Assembly (NCBI GenBank): GCA_045599345.1
Contig: JAZRVV010000052.1
Location: 13,209-77,208 of the forward strand
Source: UBA1227 sp045599345
Lineage (GTDB): Bacteria > Bacillota > Clostridia > Oscillospirales > Acutalibacteraceae
Length of the DNA: 64,000 nucleotides
Direction of reading: 5' to 3'
The notes beneath the pieces are model-generated. The model did no database searches. It had not been told where the DNA came from and saw nothing but the letters and a program-made list of their open reading frames with translations. Numbering within the stretch: the first letter of the stretch is position 1; each line of letters begins with the position of its first letter. Below are positions 58,570 through 64,000 of the stretch, piece by piece. A program made the translations under genes and the position numbers.

Positions 58570-61500
58570 ATGAAAGAATCCAACGATAAAAAGAAAGAAA
58601 CAAGTGAATACAAAAACAGAAAAAGCATAGTGCCACTTATTGTTATAGGTGGTATTGCTATCGCTTTGATTGGTGTCATACTGGTTTTTGGTAGAGGTGA
58701 GTTTGAGCAATCAATTATCGAGGTAAATACTGCCCATCTTGAAGAGCTTGCTCAACATGATGTAGAGATTATTAGCAGTAAATTAGATAATCGTCTTACA
58801 CTTATGGAAAATGTTGCTAATGATATGTCTTATTGGCAAGCTAAAGATAACACAGCAATAGTGGATTTGCTTCAGGCTGATGCTTCTTTAATTGAAGGCG
58901 CAGATAAAGTTTTACTTGTCTCAAAAGATGGAACTGTACTGTCAAATAATGGCATTATAGATAAGCAACCAGAACTCGTAGAATTATGTAAAAAACATAA
59001 TTCAAGATATGTTGAGCGCTATGATGCTACAACAGCTATGGTTCGTGATTATCAAAGGGAGCGCCTCCTTTACAGTGTGCCTATTAAACCTATTAAATCT
59101 GATGGTCATACTTATGAGTATTTTTGTTGTATGTTTGAACCATCTGAACTCAATAGTGAACTTAGAACAGATTTGTATGGTGGCGAAGGATTTAGTTCTG
59201 TTATTGAGACGACTGGCAACTATGTTGTTAACGTTAAAAGTGATCACAGCTATCTTAAGAGAGATAATTTCTTTGATGATTACTTAAAAATAGATGGCAT
59301 AGACACTAAGGAGTTCCTAGAGAAGCTTTCCCGTACTACTACTACTACTACTACCCGCGGAATTTCAAAAGATAGCAATGGCGCTGAGGTTGAGTATTTC
59401 CTTGTGTTTACACCAATGGAGAACACAGGATGGTTTTACATTTCTGCAGTGCCAGCTTCTGTTTTTGAAGATCAATCAAGAGATTTGATGCGTATTTCTG
59501 CATTGCTTTTGACGCTTGTAGTATTTGCTATAGTTGCACTCACGTTCTTTGTTTTAAGGCAGAGAAGCCAAGATGAAGAAATCAAGAGTGCTGTACAACT
59601 TGCAAGTTACAAGCAAGCACTGCTTGCGGGTGCTCTTATCTCACTTGAAGTAAACCTTAGCAAAGATGACCTTTACTATGGTGTTTGGGTGGATGATTCA
59701 GGAAATGAGATTCCGTTGATAGACATACTTGGAATAGAGACTCCATGTAGTTATGACAAGTATATCAAGCTTTGGAACGAGCACTTTGTTGTTGAAAAGT
59801 TTGGTGAGACTTTTGGTCAGGATACAGGTAGAGAATTCTTGATTGATAGTTTCGAGCGTGGAATGCAAGAAATTACATTTGACTATGAAGCGCTTACAAT
59901 CAGTGGAAATCATGCTTACCTTAGAAGAGATATCTTTATGTATCGTGACACAAATGGCGATATTATAGCATTTACAACGGTTAAAGATATTTCTGAAATT
60001 GGTAGAGAGCGTGCAATAGAAGAGTCATATATCAGTGCCCTCGCTACTGACTATGATTGCGTTGATATTATTAATTTTGAGGACGATAAGAAAAGTGATG
60101 GTATCTCAATTCACCACAGAATTACTCCTCAGTTTGAACAGACAATGTCTGATGCTTGGCTTAATGAGAAGTACATCAGTAGCCGTATTGATCGTATGGC
60201 AGAACAGATTGTTCCAGAAGATAAGGAACTGTTCTATAAAAATACGAGACGAGAAGTAATCTTTAAGGCATTTGAAACTCAACCAGTACATATCGTAGAC
60301 TTTAGATTGCCAAAAGATGATGATGTAATTTATTATCAAGAACGTTTTATCCCTATCAGGAATTATGAGGGTAAACTTACTGGCATGGCTGCATGTATCA
60401 GATGTACTGATGCTGAAATTAAACGAGAACTTGGTTACAGATTTGACCTTGAGCAAGCCAAGATTCTTGCAGAGGCAGCAAACAACGCCAAGACAACATT
60501 CTTGTTCAATATGTCTCATGACATTAGAACTCCTATGAACGCAATCATAGGATTTGCAAAGCTTGCTAAAAGCCATATTGATGACAATGAGCGCGTGCTT
60601 GATTGTCTCGATAAACTTGAACTGTCAGCCGATCAACTCTTGAACCTTATCAATGATGTCCTCGAGATGAGTAGGATTGAGGCAGGCAAACTCGAGATTA
60701 CTGAATTGCCAGGCGATGTTACAAAAGCATTTTATGATATCAACCCTATGCTTGAGTCGTTAGCTATTTCAAAGAGCATTGAGTATACAACCACAATTGG
60801 CGATATTCAGGATAGGTTCATTTGGGTTGATAGAACTCACTGCCACAGGGCACTTGTAAACGTAATCACCAATTCAATAAAATATACACGTGATGGCGGA
60901 AAAGTTAATGTTCGCCTAGAACAGTGCTCTCCTGTCAAGGACGGCAAAGCAAACTATAAATTCATTGTTTCTGATACCGGTATTGGTATGAGCCCAGAAT
61001 TTATTGAGCATATGTTTGAACAGTTCTCGAGAGAGAGGACTACAACCACAAGCAAGGTGCAGGGCACAGGTCTTGGACTTGCAATAGTTAAGCGTATTGT
61101 TGATGCCCTTGGTGGAACGATTGAGGTTGAAAGTGAACTTGGTAAGGGAACTACATTTATCCTCACAGTTCCATTCAGAGTTCAAACAGAAAAAGAAATC
61201 AGCCGTAACTATGGTAGTGCTTATGCCGTTACAGATTTGAAGGAAGACTTTGACTGTGACCTCAAGGATAAGCGTGTCCTCCTTGTTGAAGATAATGAAC
61301 TCAACAGAGAAATCTGTGAGGAGTTGCTTGTGGAGGAAGGACTTGTTGTTGAGACAGCAGCGGACGGACAGATTGCAGTTGATATGGTGACTGAAAAAGG
61401 CATTGCTTACTATGACTTTATTGTCATGGATATTCAGATGCCAATTATGAACGGCTATGATGCTACAAGGGCAATAAGGAAGCTTGAAAAACCAGGCGAG

Positions 61501-61641
61501 CATATTCCAATCATCGCAGCATCTGCAAATGCATTTGATGAAGATGTAAAGAATTCTCTTGAAGCTGGTATGGATGCACATATTTCAAAACCAATCAATA
61601 TTGATCAACTCAAAGAGAAGATGAAGGGATACATCAAATAG
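58570..61641 (+). CDS. hybrid sensor histidine kinase with a C-terminal receiver domain
   Basis: 1023 residues. Membrane helices at about 19-42 and 308-332 flank an extracellular sensor domain (Cache-like, about 45-305). Then comes a PAS-like region (about 350-640), HisKA with FNMSHDIRTPMNAIIGFAKL (phospho-His near 649), HATPase with NVITNSIKYTRDGG, DTGIGMSPEF and GTGLGLAIVKRI, and a receiver with LLVEDNELNREI and FIVMDIQMPIMNGYD (phospho-Asp near 953). No output response regulator is adjacent. The start is the ATG at 58570 after GGGGTGG. A run of seven Thr coded by repeated ACT lies in the sensor at 256-262. Confidence 0.93.
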   Translation: MKESNDKKKETSEYKNRKSIVPLIVIGGIAIALIGVILVFGRGEFEQSIIEVNTAHLEELAQHDVEIISSKLDNRLTLMENVANDMSYWQAKDNTAIVDLLQADASLIEGADKVLLVSKDGTVLSNNGIIDKQPELVELCKKHNSRYVERYDATTAMVRDYQRERLLYSVPIKPIKSDGHTYEYFCCMFEPSELNSELRTDLYGGEGFSSVIETTGNYVVNVKSDHSYLKRDNFFDDYLKIDGIDTKEFLEKLSRTTTTTTTRGISKDSNGAEVEYFLVFTPMENTGWFYISAVPASVFEDQSRDLMRISALLLTLVVFAIVALTFFVLRQRSQDEEIKSAVQLASYKQALLAGALISLEVNLSKDDLYYGVWVDDSGNEIPLIDILGIETPCSYDKYIKLWNEHFVVEKFGETFGQDTGREFLIDSFERGMQEITFDYEALTISGNHAYLRRDIFMYRDTNGDIIAFTTVKDISEIGRERAIEESYISALATDYDCVDIINFEDDKKSDGISIHHRITPQFEQTMSDAWLNEKYISSRIDRMAEQIVPEDKELFYKNTRREVIFKAFETQPVHIVDFRLPKDDDVIYYQERFIPIRNYEGKLTGMAACIRCTDAEIKRELGYRFDLEQAKILAEAANNAKTTFLFNMSHDIRTPMNAIIGFAKLAKSHIDDNERVLDCLDKLELSADQLLNLINDVLEMSRIEAGKLEITELPGDVTKAFYDINPMLESLAISKSIEYTTTIGDIQDRFIWVDRTHCHRALVNVITNSIKYTRDGGKVNVRLEQCSPVKDGKANYKFIVSDTGIGMSPEFIEHMFEQFSRERTTTTSKVQGTGLGLAIVKRIVDALGGTIEVESELGKGTTFILTVPFRVQTEKEISRNYGSAYAVTDLKEDFDCDLKDKRVLLVEDNELNREICEELLVEEGLVVETAADGQIAVDMVTEKGIAYYDFIVMDIQMPIMNGYDATRAIRKLEKPGEHIPIIAASANAFDEDVKNSLEAGMDAHISKPINIDQLKEKMKGYIK
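59335..59352 (+). repeat. (ACT)6 trinucleotide repeat within the kinase gene
   Basis: Six exact ACT codons followed by ACC give seven Thr in the extracellular sensor. A change in repeat number would alter length without shifting frame. Confidence 0.9.
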
Positions 61642-61669
61642 TCTAACCTTTGAAAGTGAGGTAATTCAT

Positions 61670-61954
61670 ATGATTATGGATGGCTGTCAAGGCAAACCTC
61701 GCACACCTACTATAATCGAAAAGATTTGCCCAAACTGTGGTGCAGAAGTAGAGCTGTTTTCAATTGACACAGAGATGGTCTGTGAAAACTGTGGCTTTAT
61801 TGTGTACAACGACACCTTGAATTGCGTTCAATGGTGCAAGTATGCCAAGGATTGCGTTGGCGAAGACATGTACAACAACATGATGATCATCGCCAACCGC
61901 AACAAGAAAAAACTTGAAGTTGAACGCAAGGTGAAAAAGTTAAGAGAAGACTAA
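61670..61954 (+). CDS. small Cys-rich zinc-ribbon-like protein
   Basis: 94 residues. It has ICPNCGAEVELF near 19, MVCENCGFIVYND near 37, then LNCVQWCKYAKDCVG near 50-63, so seven or more Cys fit a zinc ribbon followed by an extra Cys cluster. The C-terminus is a basic helix (RNKKKLEVERKVKKL). I recall similar small proteins in Clostridia with no proven role. GTGAGGT sits before the ATG at 61670, 28 bases after the kinase gene, with no terminator between, so it is probably co-transcribed with it. Confidence 0.75.
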   Translation: MIMDGCQGKPRTPTIIEKICPNCGAEVELFSIDTEMVCENCGFIVYNDTLNCVQWCKYAKDCVGEDMYNNMMIIANRNKKKLEVERKVKKLRED

Positions 61955-61990
61955 ATTAAAAAGCAGCTCATCCGAGCTGCTTTTTAATTT
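61953..61990. terminator. bidirectional terminator
   Basis: A perfect 17-bp inverted repeat (61953-61969 with 61974-61990), ATCC loop; its AAATTAAAAA and TTTTTAATTT ends serve both strands. It overlaps the last two bases of the convergent membrane protein gene. Confidence 0.93.
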
Positions 61991-62381
61991 ATATAAAGTA
62001 TAGAACAATGAAAAGTGCGCCGATGGCAGTAATTATTGCACCAGCGATGAGACCGCCAAACCTGCCTTCAAAGCGGTAATTCTCTGGATTCTTTTTACTT
62101 GCAAATATTACCAAAGTGCTATCTATTGGGTACTTGTCCTCAAACCTAGTTGAAAAAGGAGAAACGCCTGTATATGGCTTTCCATCAACTTCATATTCAA
62201 GTATTGGGCTAAACATATGGACAACACTGCCACGGATGAAGTTGGATTGAACTTTAAAATCCACTACTTTTGCCTCAACTCTTTCTCTACATACAATCAA
62301 AGAGTAGAGTTCAACAAGTAACATAGGAAGTCCGATTATTCCTACAACAATACCAAATATCAAAAAGAATAAATCTGGCAT
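61989..62381 (-). CDS. DUF3592-like membrane protein
   Basis: 130 residues with a hydrophobic helix at each end (about 3-28 and 106-130) and a soluble strand-rich middle: VEAKVVDFKV, PILEYEVDGKPYTGVSPFST and DKYPIDSTLVIFASKKNPENYRF. This is the layout of DUF3592 proteins (function unknown). An AAGGAGA site precedes the ATG on the minus strand. It is a single-gene unit with a consensus promoter. Confidence 0.78.
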   Translation of the reverse strand: MPDLFFLIFGIVVGIIGLPMLLVELYSLIVCRERVEAKVVDFKVQSNFIRGSVVHMFSPILEYEVDGKPYTGVSPFSTRFEDKYPIDSTLVIFASKKNPENYRFEGRFGGLIAGAIITAIGALFIVLYFI

Positions 62382-62434
62382 ATAATCATCTCCTTGCTTT
62401 TCATTAATTATTCTGTTACTGATTCATTAAGGCT

Positions 62435-62462
62435 ATTATACTTATGCCACTATTTGTGTCAA
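62435..62462 (-). promoter_or_regulatory. promoter of the DUF3592-like gene
   Basis: Minus strand: consensus -35 TTGACA (62457-62462), 16-bp spacer, -10 TATAAT (62435-62440). Confidence 0.82.
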
Positions 62463-62470
62463 GAAAAGTA

Positions 62471-62531
62471 AAAACTCAAAATCAATAGACTTTTTGAGTT
62501 TTCTGTGCTAATATTGGTGAGAAAACTCAAA
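62471..62531 (+). promoter_or_regulatory. fic promoter with AAAACTCAAA repeat array
   Basis: -35 TAGACT (62486-62491), 17-bp spacer, -10 TAATAT (62509-62514). An 11-base inverted repeat AAAACTCAAAA (62471-62481) and TTTTGAGTTTT (62492-62502) surrounds the -35, and a third copy AAAACTCAAA (62522-62531) lies near the transcription start. This is a probable operator. Confidence 0.65.
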
Positions 62532-62545
62532 TTGGAGGTGAGATA

Positions 62546-63670
62546 ATGTCTGGTAAATATATTGAGAATTTATCGGGCGATGCGAAATATCTATCATTTA
62601 AACCGGATGATTTGCCAACTATGCCATTCTTAAAACTGGATGATGAGGCTACTGAACTGCTAGTGAAGGCTACAGCTGCCATATCTATTTTAGATACGAG
62701 AGCATCAATGATTCCAAATAGTGAACTTTTTGTCGCTATGTATGTTAGGAAAGAGGCATTGATTTCATCTCAAATAGAGGGCACACAGTGCACACTTGAT
62801 GATGTACTTGACCCAAGCAATACCTCATTAGATGTTGCTGACGTTGTAAATTATATAGCAGCGCTAAACTATGCCTTGGAGCGCAATAAGGAGCTTCCAC
62901 TCTGTAATCGATTGTTACGTGAAACTCATGCTGTGCTACTTAAGGGTGCAAGAGGTGAGGACAAAGCTCCAGGGGAGTTTAGGAAATCACAGAACTGGGT
63001 CGGCGCTGGAGGTAACATAAAAAACGCAACATATATTCCTCCAAATGTTGATGATATGCTGGAGTGTATGGATGCGCTTGAAAAATACATTAATGAAGAA
63101 AATATAAGTTTCACATTAATTAAAACTGCATTGTTACACTATCAGTTTGAGACTATACATCCATTCCTTGATGGCAATGGTAGAATAGGAAGACTTTTAA
63201 TCATACTTTACCTTATGCAAGAGGGAGCGTTACATTCTCCAGTTTTATATCCATCTTGGTATCTAAAACTCAATAGAGTTGAGTATTATGATCGAATGAT
63301 GGAAGTAAGAAAGAATGGTGATTACCTTCAATGGGTAAAGTTTTTCTTAAGGGCAATGCTTTTGAGTGCAGAGGATGCAAATGATACAATTGATACGTTA
63401 CGTAAATTACATGATAAGACAGTTGCGCTGTTTGAGGAATATTCACCAAGGACAAGAAGTGGCCTTGAAGAGTTCCTTTTTTACCTTGAGAACAACCCTA
63501 TAACAGACACAGTTAGAGCGTCAAAAGATATGGGAGTATCCTATAACACCGTGGCAAAATATGTTGATATTTTCCTTTCAAAATCATTGCTTGTTAAAAC
63601 ATCTAAAGTTGGCAAGACAGTGATTTATTCCTATGAACCATATCTTTCGATACTTAGAAAAGATGCATAA
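62546..63670 (+). CDS. class II Fic-family protein with C-terminal winged helix
   Basis: 374 residues. An N-terminal helical domain has SSQIEG near 74, matching the inhibitory motif S/T-x3-E-G/N of self-inhibited (class II) Fic proteins. The Fic core carries HPFLDGNGRIGR near 205-216, the complete H-x-F-x-(D/E)-G-N-G-R-x-x-R catalytic motif. The C-terminal ~80 residues form a winged helix (TVRASKDMGVSYNTVAKYVDIF). Canonical Fic enzymes transfer AMP from ATP to a protein hydroxyl group. The winged helix and the repeats in front suggest self-repression. No antitoxin gene is adjacent. GGAGGTGAG precedes the ATG. Confidence 0.92.
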   Translation: MSGKYIENLSGDAKYLSFKPDDLPTMPFLKLDDEATELLVKATAAISILDTRASMIPNSELFVAMYVRKEALISSQIEGTQCTLDDVLDPSNTSLDVADVVNYIAALNYALERNKELPLCNRLLRETHAVLLKGARGEDKAPGEFRKSQNWVGAGGNIKNATYIPPNVDDMLECMDALEKYINEENISFTLIKTALLHYQFETIHPFLDGNGRIGRLLIILYLMQEGALHSPVLYPSWYLKLNRVEYYDRMMEVRKNGDYLQWVKFFLRAMLLSAEDANDTIDTLRKLHDKTVALFEEYSPRTRSGLEEFLFYLENNPITDTVRASKDMGVSYNTVAKYVDIFLSKSLLVKTSKVGKTVIYSYEPYLSILRKDA

Positions 63671-63671
63671 T

Positions 63672-63699
63672 AAAAAGCAGCTCTTTCGAGCTGCTTTTT
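63672..63699. terminator. terminator between fic and tRNA-Leu
   Basis: Perfect 12-bp stem with A and T ends (63672-63683 with 63688-63699), TTTC loop; can serve both strands. Confidence 0.92.
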
Positions 63700-63702
63700 T
63701 GT

Positions 63703-63785
63703 TGGTGCGGGTAACAGGACTTGAACCTGCACGGTTGCCCACTAGATCCTAAGTCTAGCGTGTCTGCCAATTCCACCATACCCGC
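63703..63785 (-). tRNA. tRNA-Leu (anticodon TAG)
   Basis: On the minus strand: acceptor TGCGGGTA-type stem (63779-63785 with 63707-63713), anticodon TAG (plus-strand CTA at 63749-63751) in loop CTTAGGA, long variable arm, GGTTCAAGTCC T arm, encoded CCA at 63703-63705. Confidence 0.95.
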
Positions 63786-63808
63786 ATATATTCTTATGTG
63801 ACTTGACT

Positions 63809-63837
63809 ATTTTAGCAGAAAAGTTGTGCGTTTTCAA
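63809..63837 (-). promoter_or_regulatory. promoter of tRNA-Leu
   Basis: Minus strand: -35 TTGAAA (63832-63837), 17-bp spacer, -10 TAAAAT (63809-63814). Confidence 0.65.
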
Positions 63838-64000
63838 TAACAAAAATGGGCTTTGCTTGATTAGAAAACTAAACGCAACTTCCAACATAATCGAGACATA
63901 AAAAGTTGCTTAAATAGGCTGTAAAACGCAAATAAATAGTGTATAATTGCTTCAAAACTGTTGTTTTGCTCTAATTTTGGGTATAAGAAACCAGACGGTG
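63838..64000 (+). other. non-coding end of the window with a possible promoter
   Basis: No gene is visible in the last 160 bases. A perfect TATAAT at 63942-63947, with only a weak TGTAAA -35 (63920-63925, spacer 16), may drive a rightward gene that starts beyond the window. Confidence 0.4.

Overview
The window looks like chromosome from a strictly anaerobic Firmicute, most likely class Clostridia. The evidence is: strong AGGAGG-type ribosome sites, TTGACA/TATAAT-type promoters and short GC-rich hairpin terminators followed by T-runs; a type III glutamine synthetase; oxygen-sensitive enzymes (2-hydroxyacyl-CoA dehydratase, tungsten-type aldehyde:ferredoxin oxidoreductase, ferredoxins); and Firmicute gene orders such as miaB-ymcA-mutS-mutL and tig-clpP-clpX-lon-engB. 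I see no phage, insertion sequence, rRNA or CRISPR array. Genus cannot be decided from the sequence alone.

Layout. 1-1.4 kb: the 3' end of a secreted CAP-domain protein and a convergent metallo-beta-lactamase-fold hydrolase. 1.5-9 kb: rplS, then a 2-hydroxyacyl-CoA dehydratase operon (two HgdB-family subunits, the activase and a 54-residue membrane peptide) placed inside the usual rplS-lepB-rbgA-rnhB-yraN order, with two tandem signal peptidases. 9-18.9 kb: thrC, a phosphoesterase, the proteostasis cluster tig-clpP-clpX-lon-engB, then yerC-hslO. 19-19.4 kb: five tRNA genes. 19.4-27.4 kb: azlCD, a 54-residue Cys protein, a TcdA-like enzyme, a lipase-like protein, a TtcA-like tRNA thiolase, a homocysteine methyltransferase domain protein, a copper ATPase and a GtrA protein. 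27.5-30.1 kb: AOR, MoaD-like carrier and polyferredoxin. 30.2-40 kb: a cytoplasmic lipase, then miaB-ymcA-mutS-mutL-glnN.

40-50.5 kb is the most unusual part. It is one tightly packed nine-gene operon that begins with a candidate preQ1 riboswitch and queT. It contains a membrane SpoIIE-type phosphatase fused to an RsbW-type kinase, a small HD (alarmone-hydrolase-like) protein, and a STAS domain fused to an aminoglycoside-phosphotransferase-like kinase. These are followed by nudC, trkH, a ketopantoate-reductase-like gene and a GGDEF protein. The three signalling genes look like a partner-switching circuit whose output is a kinase and not a sigma factor; this is the best candidate here for an undescribed system.

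50.5-64 kb holds short, separately promoted units: a ferredoxin-nitroreductase; a URO-D-family methyltransferase with a 36-residue peptide gene, facing a TetR regulator across a perfect operator; a DUF362 protein; a GNAT acetyltransferase; an iron-dependent alcohol dehydrogenase; a lipoprotein solute-binding protein followed by a large hybrid histidine kinase and a small Cys-rich protein; a DUF3592-like membrane protein; a class II Fic protein with an operator-like repeat array; and tRNA-Leu. Terminators between units are mostly clear. All functions are inferred from motifs seen in the sequence and knowledge of the families; no search was run.
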